From the NCBI GenBank assembly GCA_900770895.1, contig CAAGMF010000159.1, positions 1-8,967 on the forward strand: a DNA stretch of 8,967 nt, read 5' to 3'. This DNA is from an uncultured Mitsuokella sp. (GTDB lineage Bacteria > Bacillota > Negativicutes > Selenomonadales > Selenomonadaceae). Positions within the stretch are counted from its first letter, which is position 1. The number at the start of each line of letters is the position of its first letter. Below are positions 1 to 7,214 of this stretch, piece by piece. The notes below the pieces were generated by a model. It was not told where the DNA came from. It did not search any database and worked only from the letters and a program-made list of their open reading frames with translations. Position numbers and translations under genes: made by a program.

Positions 1-80
1 CTCTATGTAGCGAGTTCCTCTTGCTACACCTCTTTCGTCTCCCGGCTGCGCCGTGAGCCACCTTCCCCTGAGGGGAAGGC
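1..80. repeat. Cluster of three palindromes, probable dispersed repeat
   Basis: Three inverted repeats follow one another. TGTAGC (6-11) pairs with GCTACA (23-28), CGGC (43-46) pairs with GCCG (50-53), and CCTTCCC (61-67) pairs with GGGAAGG (73-79) in a near-perfect 19-base palindrome. No open frame of interest runs through it. The last palindrome and the CGGCTGCGCCG block resemble intergenic repeats common in gut Firmicutes genomes; that is recollection, not a search. The last hairpin lies 14 bases past the stop of the minus-strand HD-GYP gene and could help end its transcript, but no T-run follows it on that strand, so it is not a classical intrinsic terminator. The element may continue off the left edge. 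Confidence 0.5.
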
Positions 81-93
81 TCCAATATGAACA

Positions 94-1158
94 TCAGTCC
101 GGGTTGTACTCGATGATGCGCAGCTCGGGGTGGAGGTTCAGATCCACGAGGCCGAGATTCGGTACGCTGACTTCGGGCTCGGCGGCGAAGTCGCCGGGAT
201 AGGAGGCTATCGTGCCTTTCGATCCGTCGGACAGTGTTACGCGCGATCCGAGGAACGCATCTTTTATATGCGTCAGTACCGGTACGCAGACCTCGGGGTC
301 GAGCGTGGTATACAGGTTGTCAGTGATGCGGGCGATGGCGGTGAACGGGGTCTCCTTCACATAGCCTTCGCGCTCTGTCGTTATGTTATCGTAGAGGTCT
401 GCGACAGCTATGATGCGTGCGTATTTGTTTATATCGTCGCCCCGGCTGCCGAACGGGAATCCGGAGCCATCCATGCGCTCATGATGCTGCATGGCAGCCA
501 GCTTCACGCCATCGGACAGGCCTTCGACATGCGACAGGATTTCCTGCCCGTCGACCGTGTGCTTGATATAATCCTCGTAGTCCTGTCCCTGCAGGTTGCT
601 GATGTTCTTCTCCAGCAGACGCTTCGTGAACCGCGTTTTGCCGATGTCGTGCAGATAGCCGGCCAGTATCAGGTCGCGGGTGGTATCCTTGTCGCAGTGC
701 ATCCATTTCGCGATGACGCCGGCGAGTATGGAGACGCGCAGCGAGTGATTGTATACATCGGTAGCCAGATGGTTCAGCTCATAAAGGTAATCGATGACAC
801 CGCTGGCTTTTGTCAGCGGCGTGATATGGTTGCTGACCATGTCCTGCGTTTTCTCGATCGGCAGGTTGCCGCTCGCGCGGGTCTCCTCGAATATCGACTG
901 TGCCACGCCGAGCACGCTGTCGTAATCCTTGACGAAGGCGTTGCTGCGATTGAACACGGCGGAGGCAGTCTGGTAGTTCTGGCTCAGCTCGTATTCATCC
1001 TTTATATAGACGACCGGTATATTTAGAAATGACAGGCGAGTTATGTGCGCTTTCGTCAGAAGCGTATTCTCCGATAAGACCACAACCATGTCGTTGTTGA
1101 CGATGGTACGTGCAATGATCATACCAGGTTTGAGGTCTTCTACTGATATGGCTCGCAA
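94..1158 (-). CDS. HD-GYP domain protein, probable cyclic-di-GMP phosphodiesterase
   Basis: A 354-residue cytoplasmic protein that probably hydrolyses cyclic di-GMP. The HD-GYP core spans roughly residues 120-300: Y-N-H-S at 136-139, the metal-binding HDIGK at 170-174, H200, and QHHERMDGSGFP at 224-235, where the family usually reads GYP and this protein reads GFP. AVADLYDN follows at 251-258. The first 100 residues begin RAISVEDLKPGM, a common N-terminal opening of HD-GYP proteins in Firmicutes; no REC, PAS or membrane segment is seen. The start is the TTG at 1158, because AAGGAGG (1174-1168) lies nine bases upstream and family similarity begins there. The frame stays open to an ATG at 1323, but the extra 55 residues look like translated hairpin-rich leader. 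The gene stands alone, divergent from the amino-acid binding protein. The family call is secure; the substrate is inferred. Confidence 0.9.
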   Translation of the reverse strand: MRAISVEDLKPGMIIARTIVNNDMVVVLSENTLLTKAHITRLSFLNIPVVYIKDEYELSQNYQTASAVFNRSNAFVKDYDSVLGVAQSIFEETRASGNLPIEKTQDMVSNHITPLTKASGVIDYLYELNHLATDVYNHSLRVSILAGVIAKWMHCDKDTTRDLILAGYLHDIGKTRFTKRLLEKNISNLQGQDYEDYIKHTVDGQEILSHVEGLSDGVKLAAMQHHERMDGSGFPFGSRGDDINKYARIIAVADLYDNITTEREGYVKETPFTAIARITDNLYTTLDPEVCVPVLTHIKDAFLGSRVTLSDGSKGTIASYPGDFAAEPEVSVPNLGLVDLNLHPELRIIEYNPD

Positions 1159-1167
1159 GATAATCCC

Positions 1168-1174
1168 CCTCCTT
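1168..1174 (-). promoter_or_regulatory. Ribosome binding site that fixes the HD-GYP TTG start
   Basis: On the minus strand AAGGAGG followed by a run of G lies nine bases upstream of TTG (1158-1156). This is the only strong Shine-Dalgarno site in the upstream part of this open frame, and it supports the non-ATG start. Confidence 0.75.
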
Positions 1175-1175
1175 A

Positions 1176-1290
1176 CGCAACCGGTCTCTGGCGACCGATG
1201 GCGTTTAAATCCCAATTCCTTGTACCTGAGCCTGTGCTCAGGCAGATCAGGCGGTGGAACCATGAACCGCCCCGGGCTTGATATATTTCC
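1176..1290 (-). ncRNA. Candidate structured leader RNA of the HD-GYP gene
   Basis: Reading on the minus strand toward the TTG start, three compact hairpins occur in order. GGCGGT/ACCGCC has a 10-base loop (1271-1250). CCTGAGC/GCTCAGG is a perfect 7-bp stem with a 4-base loop (1242-1225). CGGTC/GACCG has a 6-base loop (1197-1182). A conserved-looking single-stranded block, GGGATTTAAACGCC, sits between the second and third. The ribosome binding site follows directly, so folding could gate translation. I do not recognise a known class: the cyclic-di-GMP-I consensus is not met. A possible but weak promoter -10, TATACT, lies at 1330-1325 on this strand without a good -35. The alternative is that the frame is translated from further upstream, which the peptide makes unlikely. 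Confidence 0.4.
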
Positions 1291-1343
1291 CCATCGTAAA
1301 AGATGCTGAACATCATTATCCACAAGTATATTTCTACCTCGAT

Positions 1344-1385
1344 GCAGGAAATACCTGCTGAATTATGAAAAACTGAATCGGAATT
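1344..1385. promoter_or_regulatory. Possible operator repeats in the divergent intergenic region
   Basis: An inverted repeat GCAGG (1344-1348)/CCTGC (1354-1358) is followed by a direct repeat CTGAAT at 1358-1363 and 1373-1378 with a 15-base period, then a related CGGAAT at 1380-1385. The array ends four bases before the -35 box of the plus-strand promoter, a place where an activator such as an AraC-type regulator could bind. No known consensus is matched; the call rests on position and repetition only. Confidence 0.3.
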
Positions 1386-1388
1386 CGC

Positions 1389-1417
1389 TTGACGTATATG
1401 ATGCAGTCCGTTATAAT
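1389..1417 (+). promoter_or_regulatory. Consensus sigma-70 promoter for the amino-acid binding protein
   Basis: TTGACG (1389-1394) and TATAAT (1412-1417) are separated by exactly 17 bases. Transcription should start near 1424, giving a leader of about 40 bases to the ATG at 1464. Confidence 0.85.
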
Positions 1418-1463
1418 AATAGCCATGTAATGCTTTAATGAGCTAAAGAAAAGAGGAATCAGC

Positions 1464-2276
1464 ATGAATATGAAGAAGATGGCCCTGGCGGCTATGGCCG
1501 TACTGTGCACGGCAGTCCTGCTCACCGGCTGCGGCAGCCAGAAGCAGCAGGCAGCGGGAGATGCCAGCTCATCAGGCGGCAAGAAGATCGTCGTCGGCCT
1601 TGATGATAATTTCCCGCCCATGGGATTCAAGGATGAGAATAACGAGATTACGGGCTTCGATATCGACCTGGCGAAAGAGGCCAGCAAGCGTCTGGGCCGC
1701 GAGGTCGAGTTCAAGGCCATCGACTGGTCGAGCAAGGAGGCCGAGCTCAAGAGCGGCCGCGTCGATGTGCTCTGGAATGGCCTCGACATCACGGAGGACC
1801 GCAAGAAGAACATGCTGTTCTCGGATCCCTATATGGAGAATCGCCAGATCGTGTTCGTGAAGAAGGGCACGACGGGCATAACGGATGAGCAGAGCCTCGC
1901 GGGCAAGAAGATCGGCACACAGAGTGCGAGCACGGCTGAGGACTACATGGACAAGACGGACTTCTACAAGTCGAAGGTCGCCGAGGTCAAGAAGTATTCG
2001 GATTTCGTCGCAGCTTTCATGGACCTCGAGAATGGTCGTATCGATGCTGTCGTCGGCGATGAGATCGTCGGCCGCTACTACATGTCGAAGCATCCGGATA
2101 CCATCGAGGCGCTTGACATCGTCATCGGGCCGGTCAGCTCGTTTGGTATCGCGTTCGCGAAGGACAATCAGCAGCTGCGGGATGATGTGCAGAAGGTCCT
2201 CAACGATATGAAGGCTGATGGCACGGTAGCCAAGATATCCGAGAAATGGTTCGGCAAAGATATCACCATCAAGTGA
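1464..2276 (+). CDS. Amino-acid-type ABC transporter substrate-binding lipoprotein (SBP_bac_3 family)
   Basis: A 270-residue extracytoplasmic binding protein of the polar amino acid family (HisJ/FliY-like). The lipoprotein signal is clear: MNMKK, a hydrophobic stretch at 6-21, and lipobox LTGC with the acylated Cys at 23, followed by a Gln/Ala/Ser-rich linker. The mature domain starts near 41 (KIVVGLDDNFPPMGF), with GFDIDLAKEA at 64-73, DITEDRKKNMLFSDPY at 108-123 (R113 is the expected carboxylate-binding arginine) and VVGDE at 196-200 (the expected amino-group contact). Length is normal. AGAGG at 1452-1456, seven bases upstream, supports this start. The gene is monocistronic, with its own promoter and terminator, and no permease or ATPase gene is adjacent. 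It could serve a transporter encoded elsewhere or supply ligand to the neighbouring kinase. The exact amino acid cannot be told. Confidence 0.93.
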   Translation: MNMKKMALAAMAVLCTAVLLTGCGSQKQQAAGDASSSGGKKIVVGLDDNFPPMGFKDENNEITGFDIDLAKEASKRLGREVEFKAIDWSSKEAELKSGRVDVLWNGLDITEDRKKNMLFSDPYMENRQIVFVKKGTTGITDEQSLAGKKIGTQSASTAEDYMDKTDFYKSKVAEVKKYSDFVAAFMDLENGRIDAVVGDEIVGRYYMSKHPDTIEALDIVIGPVSSFGIAFAKDNQQLRDDVQKVLNDMKADGTVAKISEKWFGKDITIK

Positions 2277-2304
2277 GATTCACTGAACTTCATATGATTC
2301 AGGA

Positions 2305-2333
2305 GCGGACCGGCGTTGGCCGGCCCGCTTTTT
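2305..2333 (+). terminator. Intrinsic terminator of the amino-acid binding protein gene
   Basis: GCGG-a-CCGGC (2305-2314), a GTTG loop, and GCCGG-c-CCGC (2319-2328) form a 9-bp stem with one mismatch, followed by five T (2329-2333). It lies 29 bases after the stop codon and isolates this gene from the kinase operon. Confidence 0.9.
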
Positions 2334-2366
2334 CACGTTATAAGTCTCCCCAAATCGTCTTTAATA

Positions 2367-2375
2367 TGATACAAT
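2367..2375 (+). promoter_or_regulatory. Candidate extended -10 promoter of the kinase operon
   Basis: TG-A-TACAAT at 2367-2375 forms an extended -10 element between the preceding terminator and the kinase gene. No good -35 box lies 16-18 bases upstream, which would fit an activated or weak promoter. GGGAGG (2398-2403) then lies seven bases before the ATG at 2411. Confidence 0.45.
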
Positions 2376-2410
2376 AATAAGTCAGGTAGTGATTTACGGG
2401 AGGATTTCTC

Positions 2411-4279
2411 ATGCTGCAGAAGATAAGGACAGCTTATAGTCAGCTGGCTGATTTCTTTGTTTGTCATTTCATGTCGTCGTTTCGCTCGACCGTCATGTCT
2501 ATATTCGTACCGCTTATCGTAGCCTTCGTCGTGCTGACAGCGGCTGTCTCCTATCTGCTCGCCATGCGCCAGATCGAGGACAGCGCGCGGCATGAGGTGG
2601 AGAATCTCGTGTATCAGACTCGCTTGTATACCGATTCACGTTTCGAATCCATACTCGAGCAGATGACGGTGCTGGGCAATGATCCGGTGCTCATGCATGT
2701 CATGGGGCAGGAGCCGGATCAGATAACGCCGTATGATTATCTGGCCGTGCAGTCGCATGTCGATACGGTGCGGCTCTACAACAGCTCGATTATCGATACC
2801 GTCTATATCAATATGAATCATGGCAAGTTCATTTTCTCACGTGGTGATGATGAGTACCAGGATGTGAATCGTCTCTATGCTGACTATGGTCAGCTCGAGA
2901 TGTCTGGCAGTAGGGATGAGCTGCATTGGAAGACGGTAAATGATGCGTATGCGTCGGATGCGAAGCAGGATAAGGCAGCAAGCGACTTCAAGGGCGGCGT
3001 CGTCGATGTCTATCAGCTCATCGGCGATGAGAACAGCAGCCAGAGCGGCATCGTCCTGTTCCGCCTGCGGCGGGAGTTCTTTACCCAGATCTTCGCCCAG
3101 TCGATATTGGGCGGGCGCGGCTATCTGACCCTCATCGGACCGAATGGCGAGCAGATCGCCGGGGCGGTGTTGCCGGATATGCAGCTCGATCAGGAGACGC
3201 TGGACAAGATATGTGGTTCTCAGGATGATGCCGGATATGTGAGTTTTACGAACTCATCGGGCAGTCGCATGATGGCGGTATACGATACGCTGGAGACGAA
3301 TCACTGGCGTCTGACCGCCGTGTTCCACCGCGATGCCTTGCTCGATAAGATACAGTATATCAAATACACCACGATTGCCACGATCATCATCCTGCTGGTA
3401 CTTGCAGTGTTCCTGACGAACTGGCTCGCGAAATATGTCATGCGGCCAATATCCGATCTGATCGGTCATATGGAGAGCGTGCGCCAGAGCGGCATAAAGA
3501 AGAGCGGAGAGCTGCCGGCAGACCTCGAGGCCTTGCCGGATAACCTGACCCATGGGCACGGGCTCGATGACCTGATGGAGCGGGTGCGCGAACTCATGGC
3601 TCAGGTCCGCAAAGACCAGGAGTTGCAGCGCGAGCTCGAGCTGTCCGTCGTGCAGATGCAGGTCCACCCGCATTTCCTGTACAATACACTGTTCGCTATC
3701 AAAGGCCTTTGCGATATGAAGATGGATGAGGATGCCAGCAAGATGATCCTGGCGCTGGCGAATTTCTTCCGCATCGGTCTGTCGCATGGTCAGGAGATCA
3801 TATCGGTGGACAGCGAGATCGAGCATGTGCGCAACTATCTCTATATCCAGGAGATGCGCTATGGCGATGTATTCAGCTACGAGCTTGATTTCGCTCCGGA
3901 TATCGGTCACTACAGCATCATAAAACTGACCCTGCAGCCGCTGGTCGAGAATGCCATATACCATGGCGTCAAGGAGAAACGCGGCAAGGGGGTCATAAGC
4001 ATAAAAGGCTGGGTAGAGAATGATATGCTGCATTTCGTTGTCAAGGACGACGGCATGGGGATGTCGGAGGCCAGACTGACCGAGCTGCGCCGCGGCTTGG
4101 CTGAATCGCGGCGAGGCAAGCAGCATGTGGGATTCGGGGTTTTCAGCGTATATGAGAGACTGCGCCTGCATTATGGGGAGCAGGCCGGGCTTGATATAAA
4201 GAGCCAGCCAGGACAGGGGACCACCGTAGAGGTCGTCCTGCCCGCGCAGCCATTGGAGGAGAGTAAGAAAAATGTATAA
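2411..4279 (+). CDS. Sensor histidine kinase, YesM/LytS type with extracytoplasmic Cache-like domain
   Basis: A 622-residue membrane kinase. A first transmembrane segment lies near residues 28-52, an extracytoplasmic region of about 260 residues at 53-315 looks like the double-Cache sensors of this family, and a second transmembrane segment lies at 319-341. A HAMP-like linker follows, starting KYVMRPISDL, and then a short coiled region. The His_kinase domain has QVHPHFLYNTL (417-427), with H421 the expected phosphate acceptor. The ATP-binding domain shows N box LVENAIYHG (511-519), VKDDGMGM (544-551) and HVGFGVFSVYERL (572-584). All key residues are present. It should phosphorylate the regulator encoded next, whose start codon overlaps its end by eight bases. 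The ligand is unknown; relatives sense carbohydrates or other nutrients, often together with a binding protein such as the one encoded downstream. Confidence 0.95.
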   Translation: MLQKIRTAYSQLADFFVCHFMSSFRSTVMSIFVPLIVAFVVLTAAVSYLLAMRQIEDSARHEVENLVYQTRLYTDSRFESILEQMTVLGNDPVLMHVMGQEPDQITPYDYLAVQSHVDTVRLYNSSIIDTVYINMNHGKFIFSRGDDEYQDVNRLYADYGQLEMSGSRDELHWKTVNDAYASDAKQDKAASDFKGGVVDVYQLIGDENSSQSGIVLFRLRREFFTQIFAQSILGGRGYLTLIGPNGEQIAGAVLPDMQLDQETLDKICGSQDDAGYVSFTNSSGSRMMAVYDTLETNHWRLTAVFHRDALLDKIQYIKYTTIATIIILLVLAVFLTNWLAKYVMRPISDLIGHMESVRQSGIKKSGELPADLEALPDNLTHGHGLDDLMERVRELMAQVRKDQELQRELELSVVQMQVHPHFLYNTLFAIKGLCDMKMDEDASKMILALANFFRIGLSHGQEIISVDSEIEHVRNYLYIQEMRYGDVFSYELDFAPDIGHYSIIKLTLQPLVENAIYHGVKEKRGKGVISIKGWVENDMLHFVVKDDGMGMSEARLTELRRGLAESRRGKQHVGFGVFSVYERLRLHYGEQAGLDIKSQPGQGTTVEVVLPAQPLEESKKNV

Positions 4280-5855
4280 AGTCCTGATCGTAGACGATGA
4301 CCGTATCATACGCAAAGGGTTGATGAAGACGATACCATGGACCGACAATGGATTCAAACTGGTCGGTGAAGCAGGCGATGGCGAGCAGGCCTTCGACCTC
4401 ATAAAGCAGGAACATCCGCAGATCGTGGTGAGCGATATCCGCATGCCGTTCATGGACGGGCTCGAGCTCGCACGCTGCACACGGGAGTACGACCCGACGA
4501 TCAAGTTCATATTCCTGACCGGGTACGAGGATTTTTCCTATGCCAAGGAAGCGATATCGCTGAAAGCCATCGACTATCTGCTGAAGCCTATAGATATAGA
4601 GGAACTGGTCGACAAGGTAAAGCAGGCCGCTGCTGCCTGGGACAAGGAACACAATCAGGAAAAGAAACTGCAGGAGGCCAAGCCGTATTTCAAGAGCGAC
4701 CTTTTCCAGCGCATCCTGCTGGGGAGCGATGAGATCGAGGAGCTATTGACCGAGGCTGATTCTCTGGGGCTGTCGCTCCGGCACAAGTATTATGATACCC
4801 TGTTCCTGCATGTGGATGACTACGAGAATGAGAACATCCATCCCTATGAGACGCATCGCGGGATCAAGCAGGCGCTGCGCAGTGAGATCGAAAAGCTCCT
4901 GCATGTCCGGGGGACCTGTGGCGGCCTGTTCGCTATGGAGCATGATGCCCATGCCATCCTGCTGTCCGGCGATGATGCGGACGCTCTGGAACGCGAGGCC
5001 CATGAGTTCGCCGCCGCAGTCCTGCACATCAAGGATTCGATAAAGGCTACGCTGACGATAGCCATAGGCACAGTCCAGGAGGGACTCGAGCTCGTAAAGG
5101 TCTCGTTTGCCGATGCTCAGTCGGCGATGAACTTCCGTCATGTCATGGGCAAGAATACCGTTATCACGCTGGATGATATCGATCATCTGACGCAGGAAGT
5201 GCAGCCGGATACCGACAAGAAGGACCTGGTCGAGAAGGTGCGGCTGGGGCTCGTCGATGACGCCCAGCAGCTGCTGACGAATCTCGAGGACCAGCTCTGC
5301 AATACCCGTCTGGAGCTCGGCGAGGTGCGGTTGCTGGCCGTCGATATGCTGCTGGCCCTGTTCAAGGGAGCAGAGAGCTGGGCGTCCGGCTGGTCGCGCG
5401 AGCATCAGGACAAGAAGGCGGAATACTACAGCCGCATCAACAAGATGCAGACCGTAGCCGAGATCGTGGAGCTGCTGCGCTCGCTCGTCGATTCGCTGGC
5501 CCAGTATATGAGCGCGAGCGACAGTCAGCGGGCATCGGTCGATATCGTCGATGAGATTACGAACTACATAGAGACCCATTATGCGGAGCATGGCCTGTCC
5601 CTGCAGGAGGTGGGCCAGCATGTCCATCTCAATCCGGTATACCTTTCCGTCCTGTTCAAGAAAAAGAAAAAAATCACCTTTACGGGCTTCCTGCTGCAGA
5701 TACGCATGACGAAGGCCATGGAGATGCTGCGCACGACGGATCTCAAGACATATGAGGTGGCAGAAAAGACGGGCTACAGCAGTCCGGAGTATTTCGGTGC
5801 CTGCTTCAAGAAATATACGGGTTGTTCGCCGCTCGAATTCCGGAATAGGAGCTGA
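4272..5855 (+). CDS. Response regulator with AraC-type DNA-binding domain, YesN type
   Basis: A 527-residue cytoplasmic transcription factor. The receiver domain covers about 1-120: acidic pocket DDD at 8-10, phosphorylated D55 in VVSDIRMP, T83 and K105 in LLKP. The middle region (about 130-330) resembles the degenerate GGDEF-like fold seen in YesN and CdaR regulators, ending in IGTVQEGLELVKVSFADAQS. The C-terminus (about 423-527) holds two AraC helix-turn-helix units, including SLQEVGQHVHLNPVYLSVLF and TYEVAEKTGYSSPEYFGACF. GGAGGA at 4255-4260 serves the ATG, which lies inside the end of the kinase gene, so translation is coupled. One oddity is five lysines in a row at 463-467, where relatives usually read KKETG; the DNA there is an A5-G-A7 run. 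It probably controls nutrient uptake genes. Targets are not shown by the sequence. Confidence 0.95.
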   Translation: MYKVLIVDDDRIIRKGLMKTIPWTDNGFKLVGEAGDGEQAFDLIKQEHPQIVVSDIRMPFMDGLELARCTREYDPTIKFIFLTGYEDFSYAKEAISLKAIDYLLKPIDIEELVDKVKQAAAAWDKEHNQEKKLQEAKPYFKSDLFQRILLGSDEIEELLTEADSLGLSLRHKYYDTLFLHVDDYENENIHPYETHRGIKQALRSEIEKLLHVRGTCGGLFAMEHDAHAILLSGDDADALEREAHEFAAAVLHIKDSIKATLTIAIGTVQEGLELVKVSFADAQSAMNFRHVMGKNTVITLDDIDHLTQEVQPDTDKKDLVEKVRLGLVDDAQQLLTNLEDQLCNTRLELGEVRLLAVDMLLALFKGAESWASGWSREHQDKKAEYYSRINKMQTVAEIVELLRSLVDSLAQYMSASDSQRASVDIVDEITNYIETHYAEHGLSLQEVGQHVHLNPVYLSVLFKKKKKITFTGFLLQIRMTKAMEMLRTTDLKTYEVAEKTGYSSPEYFGACFKKYTGCSPLEFRNRS

Positions 5856-5860
5856 TGGTG

Positions 5861-7204
5861 ATGAGGGCTCTTGAGAAAATGCGCGTAGGCAGGTGTGGCC
5901 TGCTGGCAGTACTCATACTGCTATGCGCCCTCATGGGCGGCTGCATCGGCCAGACTGCCAGCGACAAGCTGCAGCCGGAGCAGCAGAAGACAAAGATTGT
6001 TTTTTGGAATGAGAATGCAGCGGCCGACCGCACGGCCTACTATCAGGAGCTCATCGCGCAGTTCGAGCGCGAGAATCCCGATATCGATGTCGAGTATGTG
6101 GGATTGCCGAAGAAAGCGGCACGCCTGAAGATCAATACGGCAATCGCGACGAATGAGCTGCCGGACGTCTGCGGTGTGCAGTCCGCCTGGATTGCGGAGT
6201 TCTATGATAAGGACGTATTGCTGAATCTCGATGACTACTTCGCCGACTGGGAGGGGCATGATGATATCCTGCCGTCCGTCATTGATGGCAACCGCCGTCT
6301 GGCCGGAGATGGCGGGCTGTATCAGCTGCCGAATACGATGGGCATGGAAATCATGTGGTATCGTACCGACCTGTTCGAAAAGGCCGGCCTGCAGCCGCCG
6401 GAGACATGGGATGAATTCTTTGCTGCGGCTACGAAGCTGACGGACAAGAGCAAGAACCAGTATGGCTATACGATCCGGGGCGGCGATGGTGCCAGTATCC
6501 AGCTCCTGCGCGACCTCTTCGCCTATTCCGGTGAGACGCAGTTCTTTGACGCGCAGGGACGCTGCGTGTTGCGCGAGCCGATCTATGCGGATTTCTTGCG
6601 GCGCTATCTCGGACTATACCGTCAGGCGACAGCTACGAGCGATATAACGAATGGCTATCAGGAGATGGTAGCGGCGTTCGATAGCGGTCAGGTGGCGATG
6701 ATGCAGCATAATATGGGGTCGTATGGCAGCCATAAGCGCAGTCTGCCGGCTGATGATTTCGCTCCGCTGCTGCTGCCGATGTCCCTGCGCGGCACCATCG
6801 TCCAGGAGGCCAACAATGTTGATGGCTATGGCATATTCAAGACGACTGCTCATCCGGAGGCTGCCTGGCGCTTCGTGAGCTTCCTGTGCTCGGCGCAGGT
6901 GCAGAGCTGGTGGAATGAGCAGATCGGCCAGATACCGGTCAGCCGCAAGGCCCTGCAGTCGGAGTGGGTGAACACGCTGCCGCATATGCGCATGGCGCGC
7001 AATGCCCTCGAGAGCGACCGGATACGCTTCTACAATCCGCCGATGTACCTGCCTGAATACCGGCAGATACTCGATGGCGCGGATCGCTCCATCGAGCAGG
7101 TCATGATGGGGGCCGAGACGCCAGAGCAGTTCCTGGACGAGTGGTCGACGCAGTTCGAGAATGCGAGGGCGGAATATCTGAAGACTCATGGAAATGTACA
7201 ATAG
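5861..7204 (+). CDS. Sugar-type ABC substrate-binding lipoprotein (SBP_bac_1), probable co-sensor of the two-component pair
   Basis: A 447-residue extracytoplasmic binding protein of the carbohydrate family. A basic start and hydrophobic stretch lead to LMGGC with the putative lipidated Cys at 28. KIVFWNENAAADR opens the mature domain. ERENPDIDVEYV, NELPDV, YQLPNTMGMEIMWYRTDLFEKAG and PPETWDEFFAAATKLT are typical of the family, and the C-terminal lobe has ANNVDGYGIFKTTAHPEAAW. AGGAG (5847-5851) favours the ATG at 5861; an in-frame ATG at 5855 overlaps the regulator stop (TGATG) but would sit only three bases from that site. No permease or ATPase gene follows. Its place at the end of a kinase-regulator operon suggests it hands ligand to the kinase sensor domain, as in known XylFII-LytS-YesN systems. 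That role is inference; it could also feed a transporter encoded elsewhere. Confidence 0.93.
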   Translation: MRALEKMRVGRCGLLAVLILLCALMGGCIGQTASDKLQPEQQKTKIVFWNENAAADRTAYYQELIAQFERENPDIDVEYVGLPKKAARLKINTAIATNELPDVCGVQSAWIAEFYDKDVLLNLDDYFADWEGHDDILPSVIDGNRRLAGDGGLYQLPNTMGMEIMWYRTDLFEKAGLQPPETWDEFFAAATKLTDKSKNQYGYTIRGGDGASIQLLRDLFAYSGETQFFDAQGRCVLREPIYADFLRRYLGLYRQATATSDITNGYQEMVAAFDSGQVAMMQHNMGSYGSHKRSLPADDFAPLLLPMSLRGTIVQEANNVDGYGIFKTTAHPEAAWRFVSFLCSAQVQSWWNEQIGQIPVSRKALQSEWVNTLPHMRMARNALESDRIRFYNPPMYLPEYRQILDGADRSIEQVMMGAETPEQFLDEWSTQFENARAEYLKTHGNVQ

Positions 7205-7214
7205 GGGGATAGAG

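Noticed and set aside
130..1026. A 298-codon plus-strand open frame opposite the HD-GYP gene
   Set aside because: The minus strand carries all HD-GYP motifs in order; the plus-strand peptide has no recognisable domain and is the expected antisense shadow of a GC-rich gene.
1176..1290. Cyclic-di-GMP-I (GEMM) riboswitch upstream of the HD-GYP gene
   Set aside because: GCACAGG and GGGATTTAAACGCC recall parts of the consensus, but GCACAGG lies inside a perfect local hairpin and the GGGACGCAAAGCC block and tetraloop receptor are not present.
1159..1323. N-terminal extension of the HD-GYP protein from an ATG at 1323
   Set aside because: The peptide is unlike the family, no good ribosome site precedes that ATG, and a strong site precedes the TTG at 1158.
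3254..4510. A 418-codon minus-strand open frame opposite the kinase and regulator genes
   Set aside because: It crosses the junction of two genes with clear catalytic motifs; its own peptide is low in recognisable features.
7188..7214. Earlier ATG for the 97-residue protein, overlapping the binding protein gene
   Set aside because: No ribosome site precedes it, while GGGGG lies six bases before the ATG at 7215.
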